Shown: positions 50,901-60,719, counted from the first letter of the stretch. The stretch is DNA of 64,000 bases from Nelumbo lutea (GCA_022828595.1 JAKGHH010000008.1:25536378-25600377); one strand, 5' to 3'. Numbers and translations are program-made. The notes: generated by a model not told the origin, from the sequence alone.

Positions 50901-53900
50901 GTCCAATATAACCAAGTCCTCATCATGTATACAATACCATGGAACGTTGGGCCGAGAATATTGCATTCATTATTGCAACATATCTGCCAAGATTTTTCAT
51001 TCAAAATTCAGACAAGCTCAACTGAAAAATAAAGCTGAAAATGGTCCATAACATAATCAAGTACAACGTACTGTTCAGGTCCATCCGAGGATCCCTGCAG
51101 GCATAAAATCTGTCTTTGCATGTTAGGAAAAGGGTTGACAATGGTTAAACTACAGGAATTGATCATCAATTCAGAATTAAATACAGAAAACAAGTTATAA
51201 TGTTTTCACTTGCCACATATAGCTGAAGTTATTCTAAATTTCTAATAATATATCACCTAGAAGAAATAGTTACAGCCATCCTAATCAAATAAAATGTATA
51301 CAATGATTTGTAAGTTGTAATGTATATGTAAAAACCATGGGTTAGCTTTATCTCCTTTTATTCCATATAGCAAATAACATAGAAGAGATTGACTTACACT
51401 TTAAATCATGTGGAAACATCAAGTCCAAGAATACCACAAGTCAATGATATAAAAGGCACACAACTAAGCACATAGGTACGGCACTTTCAAAAGGCATGCA
51501 TCTGGTGCATCTAACACTTCAGCCAGGCATGTACCTTTTCAAAATTTGTACATTTTTCTCTTTTTTAAGCCTAGTGTCTGGACCGGAGGCTCCACTCCCA
51601 AACCCCTGACCAAACCCCTTGAGGCAAGCCCAAATAAGTCCATATTAGGGTCTTGCATTCTTACTCCCTACAAGAAAAACAATTATATAATTTTAATTGT
51701 CTTTTAAAAAATCTTTTATTTTTTATGAATGTTTAAAAATTCCTTTTATTAGGATGAATGAATGAACAACATTAGCAAATAGCTCCAAGAAGCCCCTATT
51801 TGCTAATGTTGTTCATTCATTCATCCCAATAAAAGATATTTTTAAAAGACAATTAAAATTATAAAATCATTTTTTTTCTTTGTAGGGATTAAGAATGTAA
51901 GACCCTAACATGGACTTATTTGGACTTGCCTCAAGGGGCTTGGTACAAAGGCAACTCATGGAATATGTTTTATATGTTCTAAATCACATTAGCTATTTTC
52001 TACCAAAAAAAAATCACATTAGCTATTTGAAATAATGCAATTGGAAAAAAAAATATAGAGATTGAAATTTTTACATGCTTAAATATGTTTTATATGTTAT
52101 GTTTGATTTTATTTCTAAATTTTCATTTTGAATATGTTTTATACGTTATGTTTATGTATTTTAATTAGAGATAATAGGTTTTTTTAAACATTTATTTTAA
52201 AATTTAAGTTTATATTTTTAATTAATATTATGTTCAATATTTTTTGCATTTTTATTTTTTATTTTTTTGCATCTTTGCACCTTGCTTCAAAAAGGCACAC
52301 CTCGCCTTGCACCTTTTTTTTTTTTTTTGAGAAGAATTTAACCTAATTTTATTAAAGAAAGAGGAGGTGCATGAGATCTACAGAGGAGAAAGCTTGTCGC
52401 TATATAATTGGTCCAAAAACACACCACATTTGGCTAAGCCATCTGCTATATGATTTAGTTCCCTAGGAATCCAAGCTAATTTTACATTTACACAGTCCAA
52501 AGAGTCCCTTATGCCTCAGGCGCAAAATGCCCCTTGCGCTTTTAAAACACTGCCACCAATTGATGCAACTCAGATAAAAAATCAGTAGGGAAGATGGCGA
52601 CTTGGTGAGCAAACATTAGTAAATGTTCTTGGAAGAGGTTGGGTTTCCATGCCTACAAGTGACAAGAGGACCAGATCTCAAGGAACACAACCATAGGAAG
52701 CATCTCAACAGCTACATATAATTCGAATTGGCAAGGATGAAAGGTACTCTTTCTCATGGCACAATTTCTTCCGTGGGTTCACGAAGTATCCCCTATCATT
52801 GAGTGACACTATCTAGAACAGCATAAATGAGTAAAGGATGAAGGAGACACCTTCAAAACCTTCGAAAGAACTAGTAATTTGCTCACAATATTTCAGCCAA
52901 CATACTTGATGCTAACTAAGGTGATGTGGGATGCTAAGGGAGTGATATTCAAAGTTATGATTTACTTAGGCTTCAACTAAAAACCAAGGAGAAAACTATC
53001 TCAGGTTTGTCACTCAAGTTGCAGCCTAAATTTGAAGGGTCAAAACTTGTCCATTACTCAACTTTGATCTCATTAGGTAAGTTATTTAATAACCTATAAC
53101 AAGACCACATTTGGACAAATTTGGATATCAATTCAGGGACTTATGGTTGATTTACAAGCAACTAACAAGTCTGTGATGAGATCTTAAATTTTTGGATTAT
53201 TCAAGTTTTTTAATTAATATTTTAATAGGTTTAAGATTTATTTTGGTGGGTATTTGTTTTATAGTTGTTTCCTCATCAAAAATTCATTCCAAACTTACAA
53301 TGAGTCAAAACATCAAGTATTAGAAAGTGTTCTAGGAGTTTTGGTCAACTTTGAAGTGATTCCAACTGTAGGTATGAGTTAGAAAGTGATTAGGAGTCAT
53401 TAGATTAGGAAAATAGGTCTGTAAAGGCCCATAATACTGTTTATAAGGAGAATGATGAGATTGAGAATAAAAGTAGGTCTTTTGGTTTTTAGTTGTGATG
53501 CTCAATTTTTTTCCCCTTCTGTGTGACTCCATTTCTTTTATCGGTATCTTTAGTGTGACTCCATAAAGACCCCATATTGAATCTGAAGCAATTCCATACT
53601 TGATTCCAGAAGAAAGGTTTAACTCCTCTAACTACCTTCTTTTATACTGCACTTTTGATTTTCTATTTTTTCATTATTATAATTTTGGTGGATTAATCAT
53701 TCTAAGACCATCCTACGTCATAAAGTGGGATGAGGGAATATTTTAGCATAACCAATAATATATTGAAACGATGGCAAAGGGGGCAGAACTTTTAGTTTCA
53801 GGATATAAAATAGTTTGATAGGAAGTAAGTTCCATGTTAGAGGAAGAACTGAGTGGATGCACAATAATGAGATGGTGAATTCCACAAAAATTCAGAAAAA

Positions 53901-55218
53901 ATCTTACTTATATGAATAACTAAAATGGTGATTGAGATTACTGGCATGGATAAAGGGACAAGGTTGAAAGCATAGAGGAGATGGGGACTCTTAACAGTGG
54001 CTCTATTTATGAACCATTTATACAACATAGACCTCTTTCCAGAGGTTATCTGCCGCAAATAACCCTATGGGGTTCAACTATGATGCCGGAAGAAAGATGC
54101 AATCCCAATCACTTAGCATGGTTGATCTTTTCATAGCCAATATTCGAACTGAAATTATGCCTATGTTGCCTGTACAGCATCCTCCCCAACCAGATCCAGA
54201 AATTTTATAGAATAGGATGAGAAACTTATCCAAACCTGAAGTTTTAGAGTGCCAAACATAAAAGACCATTTTTTCAATGTTAACAGGAAGTGATTTATTC
54301 CAACTAAGCACCATCTATGATATTCCATTTCTAGTTTTGGGTTTTCATTAATGATTTCTGCGCAAAGTATCATGTTAAAGAAATGCTGGATAAAGTATTA
54401 GCAATTCAATACGTTCAAAGCCCACAACATGAAGGTCTTTGCATCAATTGTAGCATAAGATAGAAACCTCACCCTAGGCTGGGGATGAAGCGGTCCAGAA
54501 CGGAACACCTTCTGTATATCTATTCAACAAGTCAATCCAACACACTCCTCAGATGTGCATTAATATTAGAACACAGACCAAAAAGAAAAATTAACCATCA
54601 TAAAGGATACAACAAAGGGCCAGAGACAATGATCCTGACAGCAATGAGGATGCAATCCCAGGTGGTGACTCGTCTTTGTTCAACTCTTGATCTCTAGCCA
54701 GAAATTCCTCCAAGTTCTGCAGCAACTTGGAGCAAAGTGCAGGCATTCTCCCATTCTCCGAACTCTCTACAGTTATGGGCGATGATGAGGAATCATAAAT
54801 GTAGTCGCAAGAATTGAGCCCAGTGGCAATAACTACCACTTGATTGAGTTGATTGAGGAGGAGAATGGAATTCAGAAATGAAAAGACCTGCTCACAGAAA
54901 TATTAAAAATAAGTTTTTAGGGTTTTTAAGGAGAAAAATTAGATCTTTTTTCTTTTAAGTGGAACGTAAAAGTCTTACATGAGTGAGGAATTTGGGGAAG
55001 GAAAGCGAATTGGTGGTGGTGTTTTCCCCGCTCCAGAGAAAAGGGTTGGTGTCGAGTAGAACCACAAGAAGACTAACGTCATCTACAAAAACAAAAGATA
55101 AGATAATTTTTCTGACGAGAGAGACAATACAAGGGAAATTTATGGAAGAATGGAGGGATGTAGGGAGGAAGAGAAAGAGAGACAGACCTGAATACAACTT
55201 TGATGTAATTGATGCCAT
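20921..55218 (-). CDS. TFB4: TFIIH subunit Tfb4/p34 (GTF2H3), 11 exons over 34 kb
   Basis: Core TFIIH subunit for RNA polymerase II initiation and nucleotide excision repair; it pairs with p44/SSL1 in the nucleus. Coding exons, in transcription order: 55218-55188, 55082-54979, 54887-54611, 54519-54473, 51109-51072, 50983-50938, 50129-50076, 49985-49917, 49803-49727, 27981-27886, 20993-20921. They sum to 912 nt, 303 residues plus stop, with GT/AG at every junction and phase preserved. The N-terminal von Willebrand A-like fold begins [17 protein letters not shown] (from residue 12). Exon 10 is the cysteine cluster CFCH, CSVC, FC, CSTC (249-279). The tail is SVFGQ plus a short basic stretch. Length and residues agree with plant orthologues as I know them. 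Introns 4, 9 and 10 are about 3.4, 21.7 and 6.9 kb. Splicing is inferred from sequence only. Confidence 0.92.
21853..22242. mobile_element. Putative hAT-like MITE in intron 10
   Basis: The left end ttcagtttagaatccatttgtttgcaac and the right end, read in reverse complement as ggggatcagtttcaatttgtttgtag, share cagttt-aatttgtttg. The inside is rich in gcaaattttgcac motifs. No coding sequence; the exact target duplication was not resolved. Confidence 0.4.
23592..24008 (+). repeat. Putative solo LTR or TRIM-type repeat
   Basis: The segment begins TGATA and ends TATCA, is about 417 bp long, and has LTR-like contents. These are a TATA box (tataaatag, 23824), a long pyrimidine-rich leader, and tgtaatcaagtaatc near the end. 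A 20-bp unit ccaggcccagagaactcagt is repeated in tandem at 23622-23665. The flanks cacct and cttct agree at only 3 of 5 positions, so the target duplication is not convincing. Confidence 0.35.
25620..26910. repeat. 245-bp tandem repeat array, five diverged copies
   Basis: The core ttcaggtcaaatgtgtcaacc recurs at anchor positions 25716, 25975, 26218, 26463 and 26707, spaced 259, 243, 245 and 244 bp. Each unit also carries aaaccaacccaaaaatgga, ttttcctatttggtggtg, and an AT-rich half with tgataaataagaattgttttatt. The copies are old. The array is confined to intron 10 as far as this window shows. Confidence 0.85.
27886..27981 (-). CDS. TFB4: TFB4 exon 10 (zinc-binding cysteine cluster)
   Basis: Acceptor AACTTGCAG, encodes [19 protein letters not shown], then [12 protein letters not shown], donor GTGAGT. 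This is the most conserved part of Tfb4/p34. The four cysteine pairs and the histidine are all present. Confidence 0.95.
28198..28482 (+). repeat. 5' LTR of the intronic copia element
   Basis: Starts TGTTAAGATG and ends GAAACA; contains a (CTT)n run at about 28390-28443. Confidence 0.9.
28483..28495 (+). other. Primer binding site (initiator tRNA-Met)
   Basis: tggtatcagagcc abuts the LTR directly with no spacer. Confidence 0.9.
29221..30450 (+). pseudogene. Copia gag and protease start
   Basis: Open from [15 protein letters not shown]. It has the gag fold with [17 protein letters not shown], a Gly/Arg-rich [12 protein letters not shown] segment, and a CCHC zinc knuckle [14 protein letters not shown]. 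The protease core [13 protein letters not shown] follows near 30318-30356. The frame is lost about 30400, inside protease; the protease continuation is read in another frame ([20 protein letters not shown]). It would otherwise be the front of a gag-pol polyprotein. Confidence 0.85.
30458..33433 (+). pseudogene. Copia pol: integrase, reverse transcriptase, RNase H (interrupted)
   Basis: The pre-integrase zinc motif ends at [14 protein letters not shown]. The integrase core has HSDVWGP and HSDNGREY, with a TAA replacing Gln before [10 protein letters not shown] (about 31154-31156). A frameshift follows near 31300, then [10 protein letters not shown] and [20 protein letters not shown]. The reverse transcriptase has [35 protein letters not shown] and catalytic [10 protein letters not shown], with a frameshift in the A-run at 32328-32336. 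RNase H has YTDADWAG and [20 protein letters not shown] and ends at 33433. At least three frameshifts and three stops make it dead. Confidence 0.88.
33441..33707 (+). repeat. 3' LTR of the intronic copia element
   Basis: Matches the 5' LTR from TGTTAAGATG to GAAACA, with a shorter CTT run. Confidence 0.92.
33713..35894. other. Intron 9 sequence without recognised elements
   Basis: AT-rich, no domains. It includes a two-copy 55-bp tandem duplication at about 34303-34412 (gttttatcatctctctagttg at 34311 and 34366). Confidence 0.4.
37030..37512 (-). pseudogene. LINE RNase H domain (RVT_3)
   Basis: Encodes [44 protein letters not shown], then after a stop [18 protein letters not shown] and [20 protein letters not shown]. 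Catalytic acidic residues (FDGS, EGDS, ADSLAK) are recognisable. The usual glutamate of the RAE motif reads RTK, so the active site is incomplete. Confidence 0.75.
38598..39872 (-). pseudogene. LINE reverse transcriptase (RVT_1)
   Basis: Blocks are in correct order from 39872 to 38598: [95 protein letters not shown] and [16 protein letters not shown]. The catalytic pair is FVDD with a stop codon just before it. Not functional. Confidence 0.75.
44537..45170 (-). mobile_element. Short LINE 3' fragment, minus strand
   Basis: The T14 run at 44537-44550 is the poly(A) tail of a minus-strand insert. Upstream on that strand (45080-44837) is [15 protein letters not shown], then [20 protein letters not shown], the post-zf-RVT segment of plant LINEs. 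The RNase H domain is missing. Confidence 0.6.
45171..45954. other. Intron 9 sequence without recognised elements
   Basis: Contains a C10 run at about 45342-45351 and an A-run near 45803; no coding signal. Confidence 0.35.
46498..48693 (+). mobile_element. 5'-truncated L1-type LINE with 13-bp target duplication
   Basis: acttatccaaagt occurs at 46498-46510 and 48681-48693. The element between (46511-48680) begins just before the catalytic [14 protein letters not shown] motif and runs through the thumb. Landmarks are [40 protein letters not shown] and [20 protein letters not shown]. zf-[20 protein letters not shown] and a complete RNase H end ([20 protein letters not shown]) follow. It ends in a poly(A) tail (48671-48679). 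It is the best-preserved LINE in the window, with few disruptions, but lacks the first half. Confidence 0.88.
46709..48585 (+). pseudogene. LINE pol 3' half (thumb, zf-RVT, RNase H)
   Basis: Blocks in order: thumb 46709-47263; [20 protein letters not shown] at about 47430; [20 protein letters not shown] at about 47930; RNase H from [17 protein letters not shown] (48180) through [20 protein letters not shown] to a natural stop at 48583-48585. A stop at 47261-47263 and frame changes near 47800 and 48270 interrupt it. Confidence 0.8.
48862..49600 (-). mobile_element. LINE fragment, minus strand, next to TFB4 exon 9
   Basis: The T8 run at 48860-48868 followed by ataggaaacaataactttcatt is the inverted 3' tail used by the other LINEs here. 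Further up, the minus strand encodes [37 protein letters not shown] and [16 protein letters not shown], the region after the reverse transcriptase. The zf-RVT and RNase H parts are deleted. Confidence 0.55.
49727..49803 (-). CDS. TFB4: TFB4 exon 9
   Basis: Acceptor ATATATAG, encodes [20 protein letters not shown] then VDFRA and two bases of Ser, donor GTGAGT. The next exon lies 21.7 kb away. Confidence 0.92.
49917..49985 (-). CDS. TFB4: TFB4 exon 8
   Basis: Acceptor TTGCAATAG, encodes [20 protein letters not shown] then YLS, donor GTATGT. Confidence 0.92.
50076..50129 (-). CDS. TFB4: TFB4 exon 7
   Basis: Acceptor AATCTGCAG, encodes [18 protein letters not shown], donor GTGGTT. Confidence 0.92.
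50938..50983 (-). CDS. TFB4: TFB4 exon 6
   Basis: Acceptor TTGGCAG, encodes [15 protein letters not shown], donor GTATTG. Confidence 0.9.
51072..51109 (-). CDS. TFB4: TFB4 exon 5
   Basis: Acceptor AAGACAG, encodes [12 protein letters not shown] plus CA of the next codon, donor GTACGT. Using the later GTTGTA donor instead would break phase with exon 6. Confidence 0.9.
51610..51943. mobile_element. 334-bp near-perfect hairpin (foldback MITE)
   Basis: The left arm (ccaaaccccttgaggcaagc onward) is the reverse complement of the right arm ending ttgcctcaaggggcttgg. The inner 31 bp, ggatgaatgaatgaacaac and attagcaaatag, pair without a mismatch around a 13-base loop (ctccaagaagccc, about 51788-51800). 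Arms are about 160 bp. No coding capacity. It is transcribed as part of TFB4 intron 4 if the gene model is right. Confidence 0.8.
52312..52515 (-). mobile_element. Very short LINE 3' end (RNase H tail)
   Basis: The T-run (about 52314-52328) is the inverted poly(A). The minus strand reads [42 protein letters not shown] and a stop, the C-terminus of a LINE RNase H. It is truncated to about 200 bp and sits inside another repeat with caaggcgaggtgtgcc-type flanks. Confidence 0.7.
54473..54519 (-). CDS. TFB4: TFB4 exon 4
   Basis: Too short to show as an open frame. Acceptor GAATAG, encodes (Y)[15 protein letters not shown], donor GTGAGG. The residues match the conserved segment before ILCLQG. Confidence 0.9.
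54611..54887 (-). CDS. TFB4: TFB4 exon 3
   Basis: Acceptor GAGCAG, then [34 protein letters not shown] and [11 protein letters not shown]. The donor is the weak-looking GTATCC. It is chosen because joining its last T to exon 4 restores TAT (Tyr) in the conserved ALCYIQ. The alternative reading through to a stop near 54594 would lose this. Confidence 0.88.
54979..55082 (-). CDS. TFB4: TFB4 exon 2
   Basis: Acceptor TTTTTGTAG. Encodes [17 protein letters not shown] and on to FPKFLTH, then donor GTAAGA. This is the first strand and metal-site region of the von Willebrand A-like fold. Confidence 0.92.
55188..55218 (-). CDS. TFB4: TFB4 exon 1
   Basis: Encodes [10 protein letters not shown] plus one base, then donor GTCTGT. 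An in-frame ATG 19 codons upstream (55275) exists, but MAS is the family-like start. Confidence 0.85.
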
Positions 55219-56500
55219 GACTGTAAAAGTCTGAAATTTAGATGAATGAAGCGGGTGAGCAGAGTGAAGTAGCAACTAGTAAGAGCAATAAATTCCGTGC
55301 AATGTAGATTCCCTTCCCCTTCTTTTGTGAACACTAGTCAGGCCCGACATGTGAAAAGCACTTGTTGGGCATTATAAAGAGCAACTACAATGAAAAACCA
55401 CAAACATGAATGAGAATAGAATACAGAATGACAAAGAAAAAATTCATATTCAACCGTCACGATATATATGGTGTAACGGAACCAATTCACAAGTCCTGGA
55501 ATTTGAGGGCATAATAAAAAATCCATCTGACAGAATTTTCTGCTACGTCCACATGTTTCTTCCAGTTTTAAGTGGTTATGGATTTGTATTTTACCAATTT
55601 GCATATAAGAATGAAAAGAACAAGTATGATATCTACTTTATGCGGCAGCGCTAAAAATACAAGGTTGGAATTCCTCTAAAATTCATTGCTTCAAACAGTT
55701 GGAAAGCATTTGATGAAGTTCAGCTTACTACAAACAGGAGAGCTGTCGAGGTCCAGTTCAATAGTAATGGCGTTCAAATAACGGCAAACTAAGAACCCGA
55801 GAAGAAATTAAATGAGGAAAAAAGAAATACAATAAATTAGAAAATAATTTAGCCTCATTACACAGGGAAAAAGAAAGAATGAACTTTCTGAAACTAAGCC
55901 AAATCAGGGGTTTTACAATGGAAGTTGGATAAGCCCTTTATGATAATGACGCTGTTCGGTAGTAAATAGGGGTTTCGCACATACAGGAAAGAGCAAACCA
56001 GAGGTGGAGGGGTTTTATACGAACAGAAACTGACCTTCAAGATAGAAGCCGACGTTGAGCTTAATGTTTTCAAAATCTCTGGTAATAGCTGTTAGGAGGG
56101 AGGGTTGAGATAAAGAGAGTTTCTAAAAGAGCCGGCTCTGAAAGAGCGTTCAGTTCAAAGATGGATCATCGACGACGAAACAGAAGCTGCCCGTGCCGCC
56201 GTACGCCCCGAATCTTCTGCGATGTAACTGCCATGTGAGAATTACCTGAGCATGAAATGGTCCGGGAGCTCACTAGTACAGCTCAGCCTGTAAGAGATAG
56301 AGGTTGGGCCTCCGGGCCTAGGTTAAGCTCCTTAAACTATACAAGCCCAGCCCGGCCCATGATCATCTTGTCATATACGGTATACCCCTCAAAGGTCAAA
56401 GCTACATTTGCAATAGGTCAAAACTCCAATTCTCCAAAAATACTCTAAATAGCTTCCAAAAAATTTTGGCTAAAATTTTGAAGATTCCAATTCAAGCAAA
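55219..56500. other. TFB4 5' flank; no second gene identified
   Basis: The TFB4 promoter and leader should lie here. A GC-richer stretch (56130-56230) has small open frames on both strands without domains. A plus-strand stretch at 55406-55800 reads open in pieces but matches nothing I recognise. Confidence 0.4.
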
Positions 56501-56539
56501 ATTAGATATAATAAATGGCAAAGTTACAAAGAACACATT

Positions 56540-58195
56540 CTTGAATATGAAGGAAAAGGTTAACAACAAGCTAGCAAGTTGGAAGGAACACTCTCTCCTT
56601 GGCAGGTAGATTAACACTTTTGAATGCTATTGCAAATATGATGCATCAACTCCTTATGAGATCGTTCAAACTTCCCCAAAACATCACAGATTAATTAGAT
56701 AAAAGTCGAAGAGAATTCCCATGGACAAATTCCAATTAAAGAAAGCCGATCCATTTGATTGGTTGGAAAAGGGTATGCACTCCAAAATGCTAGGGGGGCT
56801 AGGGCTAAAGACTCTTCAATGGGTCAATGAGGCTAACTTAGCTAAGTTGGGTTGGGAAATTTTAGTTGAGAGTGATAATCTCTGGATTAAGGCTACTAAA
56901 GCAAAGTATTTTTGGAATGTAAAAGAGAAGAAAAGCATATCTTGGGCATGAAGGGGAATCCTTAAGGGTAGAGATCTTCTAAATAAGAGATTAGGTTGGG
57001 AAATAGATAATGGCAAATCTATAAGATTCTGGAAGGATAGATGGGCTATAGATGTTCCCTTGGATCAAATCATCCCCTAGATAGGATTGATAATGATAAT
57101 CTCCTTGTTAGTGAGGTTATAGATTAGAATAGGAAAGTATGGATGGAAAATAAAATATGTAACCTAGTCCCTTTAAATATTTAGGGGGAAAATAAAATCA
57201 ATTTTTATCCCTTTTGACCAAAAAGGATAAAATTCTTTGGAGACTAAACTCTAACGGAAGGTTCTCAATCAAGTCACATTATAACTTGAAATGTAGCATG
57301 TTTTTACATGAAGTGAAATTTGAATGTTTGGAGTTAAACTACCCCCCTAAATTGAAGGTATTCCTTTATATTCTTCTTAATAAAACACTCCCAACAAAAA
57401 ATTCATCTTCAGAATAGAGGACTTAATGTTGATGGAGGTTATAGTATTTTGCAGGAAAAATGAGGACTTAGATCATATATTTAAAAATTGTATAGTAGCA
57501 AAACAAATTTGGGGGGTGATTAATCCCACTATTAAAGGGCCAACAAGTTTATACTCTTCTCTTGAGGAGTGGTGGATGAAATTTTGTAAGAACTTGATTG
57601 GAAAATGCAATGAGAGGCAAAAGTGTGTTTTCATACTATGGAATACCGGAAAAAGTAGAAACGAGAAAACTTTGAACAATGTGTCAACCCCTATCCAAGT
57701 GGTGATACATAGAACTCAATCATCTTACATGGAAACATTTGAAGTTAGCATGAAACCCACTAGAGACAATCAACAAAATATGTGAAAGTATATCTTGTGT
57801 CAACCTCCAAAATTTTGATGTGTCCCGTCTAAACAATGGTATGTTCTCATTTGCGGTCATTGCAAGAAATTTTTTGGAAGAGTGGTAAATTACAAGGCCT
57901 ATCAAACAGCGAGCTGGCTTGCCAATCAAGGTCTTTCTTCACGTCAAGGATCTGTTTGTCTCAATCTTAGTAAGCTTCTTTGGAATTTAGCTTTTATTTG
58001 TTTCTCTAATTTGTGGGGACGTGCTACCCTTTGTCTTATGTAACCCCTCGTAAAAAAGGCTACATTTTCAATTAAGGGAAATCTTTTTAAAAGAAATATT
58101 ATTCAATCCCATTGTTGTTTTAGTTGTGAGAGTAGTAATGAAACTCTTGTCCATGCTTCATTTTTCTATGATAGGGTCAAATGCATATGGTTTTA
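56540..58195 (+). mobile_element. Decayed LINE, thumb to zf-RVT, plus strand
   Basis: Reads GRLTLLNAIANMM and LLMRSFKLPQNITD, then MLGGLGLKTLQWVNEANLAK, LGWEILVESDNLWIKATKAK, GWEIDNGKSIRFWKDRW and LWRLNSNGRFSIKSHY. zf-RVT landmarks such as NEDLDHIFKNCIVAKQIW follow, with further pieces (CCFSCESSNETLVHASFFYD) to 58195. Many stops. It is a different LINE family from those in TFB4 intron 9. Confidence 0.75.
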
Positions 58196-58749
58196 GGTTG
58201 GGCCTAAGAACTGATTTTTAAACAATTTGAACTTTCAAAAAGTGTGACTTTAGTCCAGCTGCTATTAATCCATCATTTGTAGACTTTTAATGTGGGTTGT
58301 GCCATGCTAGCACAACATAAATTGTAGGCAGCCTGAACCCCATCCATGCCATGCTATGTTGGGCCTCGGCCTTGGTGGGTCGTGCTTGGGTAGCACGATC
58401 CCCCTCCTTAGATTAGGCCTGGTTCCTAGTTGTGCTAGGTTGTGTCGGGCTAAGCCTACGGAATCAGGCTATGGCGGGTCAACTCAGGTTAGGCCTACTT
58501 TATTTGACTATTTCTTTTCCAGTTTTCTAATTTTCATCTTTTCCTAGACTAAGAAAAATTAGAAAAAAAAAAGCATATAATAGCAAATAATTAACATGAA
58601 TAGTAATAAACATTAAGTTGGGAAAAGTGACATTTCAAATCTAATGTGTACAAAAAAAAATTAAAAAAAAATGCATTGAAAATAATAAAATAGAGTTGAT
58701 CATTCATGCTACTTTCCTCCTCTTCCTTGTTTTAGGTCAAATGTCATGT
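58196..58749. other. Intergenic repeat-like DNA
   Basis: 58330-58500 is a GC-richer ggcctcggcc/gtgctaggttgtg segment. Similar wording (gggttgtgcc, cctaggctcgacacaac) reappears at 62640-62830 beyond the gypsy element. No coding. Confidence 0.35.
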
Positions 58750-59171
58750 TGTCACAAGTGATTCCTTCATCGCACCAACATGCACCATCCATCATGCCCT
58801 TAGCATGCCTTCAAATGTCATTGTGTGTGTGTTATGGGTGGGCTATCTATGTATTTTGTATGGGCAGGGGGAATGCCAATGGCATTATTGTAAATACTTA
58901 ATATGATTTTTCACCATTTTGATGTTTCTTTCTGTCACTTCCCCAAAAGCTTAACTCACTCTTTGAGGGGAAATAGGTAGTTGAGTGGTGTCAATATCGT
59001 GTAAAAGTTAAGCATGGGTGTTTGTGCTTGCTAACATTTAATGCAATACAAAGTGCTTTTTGACTAATATGTGTGCCTTTTTGTTGCCTTTTGTGTGTTG
59101 TTGCTTGTATTCATAGACTTACTCGACTCAATCGAGCACCACACAAGGCCTCATCGACTAGCCCCATGACA
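58750..59171 (+). repeat. 5' LTR of the gypsy element
   Basis: TGTCACAAGTGA to CCATGACA, 422 bp; matches 61713-62110 along its length with indels. Confidence 0.85.
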
Positions 59172-59212
59172 GTTGGTATCAAAGCCAGTTGCTCTTCAAC
59201 ACATTGTGACCC

Positions 59213-60403
59213 ATGCACAATGACACTAGTGGTGGCACAATGAAGCACAATCAAGAACTCACCAATGAGATACAACATGGCCTTACCCAGGCCCAAGAGA
59301 CTAATGAGGCACCAAGCAATGAAGCCATTGTAGAGAAGGCCTTGAAGGACCACGTATCCAAATCAAGCAAGCGTGATAAGTTGGTTGGCAAGCTTGCTGC
59401 CTTCAATGCCCACATCCTTCGTTATGAGTTTACAGTTTAGGAAATGTATAATTGAGTAGAAGAAATCCACCTTAATGTTGAGACCATTGAGAGTTCCATG
59501 GTGGAGCTAGAACTACGCTTGAATGGCATCTTGAACGAGGTCAAAGACGTATTAAATGGCACCCTCAAGGAAGTTCTTGACATATCATCCCAACAAGAAG
59601 GGAGCTCCCCACAATCCAGCATACAAGACCAACTCGATGAGATGAAAGCTAAGTGGTCAACATAGAAGGGAGCCATGCCTACTCCTATAGCCATTCAAGC
59701 ACAATTAGAAGAGATCAAGAAAGAGAGGGTGGCCATGAAAGCTCCCATGGACGCCCCTATTGACCTCCAGGCACAACTATATGATATAAGAGGAGATATG
59801 GCACTCCTAAAGAGAGCAATGGCCAATACTCCTAGCCCCTCCACAACATTGGGCCCTACTTGCGTGAAGATTCGGGAGCCCACACCCTATGCCAACTCCC
59901 GAGATGCTCAAGAACTTGACAACTTGTGGCAAATGGAGCAATATTGCCTTGTTATTGGCATTGATGATGATACAACTCAGGTTCGTACTATAACCATGTA
60001 TTTGTCTGATATTGCTATTTTGTAATGGCGCAAACGATGCCAAGACATTGGATGAGGCACGTGCACTCATCAGCTGATTTCAAGAGAGAATTGGAAGCAG
60101 TAATTTTATCCAGAGAACATGGAGTACCTAACCTAAAAAAAGGTGAAGAGACTCAAGTACAGGGACTCACTCCATGAATACGTCAAAGAATTTTCAGCCC
60201 TTACCCTAGAGATCTTGGACATGTCCGACAAGGATTTATTATTCAACTTTATGGATGGACTGAAGCCATGGGTAGAATTGGAGCTCCAACGCCGTAACCT
60301 TGCCACCACAATGGTTGTGGTAGAGCAACTCACTGAGATGAGCTTGTCAAATGAAAAAGTCCCCAACCCAACTAGCCTACGTGCCTTGAACTCGAGTGGG
60401 TGA
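59213..60403 (+). pseudogene. Gypsy gag
   Basis: Begins MHNDTSGGTMKHNQEL. The N-terminal part is Glu/Lys-rich and probably coiled-coil (LELRLNGILNEVKDVLNGTL). The gag core follows: VKIREPTPYANSRDAQELDN, MEQYCLVIGIDDDTTQVRTI, YRDSLHEYVKEFSALTLEIL, LLFNFMDGLKPWVELEL. Stops occur near 59440, 59662, 60022 and 60050. This is the retrotransposon gag family of Ty3/gypsy; no clear zinc knuckle was found after it. Confidence 0.75.
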
Positions 60404-60719
60404 GCAAATCAATCATGCCCTCCTCATGACAACTCAAACTTCAATAAGCCAGCCAGCCAAGACTATAGGAAAAAGCCATAAGAAGATCAAGGTCGCCAAT
60501 GCCCATAACCACTGGACCCGCATCCACATTCTTGCTTTAATGGAGAAAAGCATTAGGTTTGTGACTGCCCAACAAGGAAGAAGATCAATGACCTTGTTAC
60601 CAAGCTCAATGATAATGAGGAAAAGTCTGAGTAGGCGCCAAGAGTGAGCACCCATCAACTTTTTAACACCATGGTGAAGAAAGAGGCCAATCCTAAACGG
60701 CCTAAGAAAGCCCAAAAGG

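Larger units (their letters stand above)
51110..54472 (-). other. TFB4 intron 4 (3.4 kb)
   Basis: Contains the hairpin at 51610-51943 and a LINE tail at 52312-52515. The rest (52560-54470) shows no recognised element. Confidence 0.8.

Noticed and set aside
51008..51193. Minus-strand 61-residue frame as a gene
   Set aside because: Only [13 protein letters not shown] within it is meaningful, as TFB4 exon 5; the rest is intron.
54591..54610. Read-through of exon 3 to a stop (ILYDG end)
   Set aside because: Would truncate TFB4; the GTATCC donor restores the conserved Tyr-Ile-Gln with exon 4.
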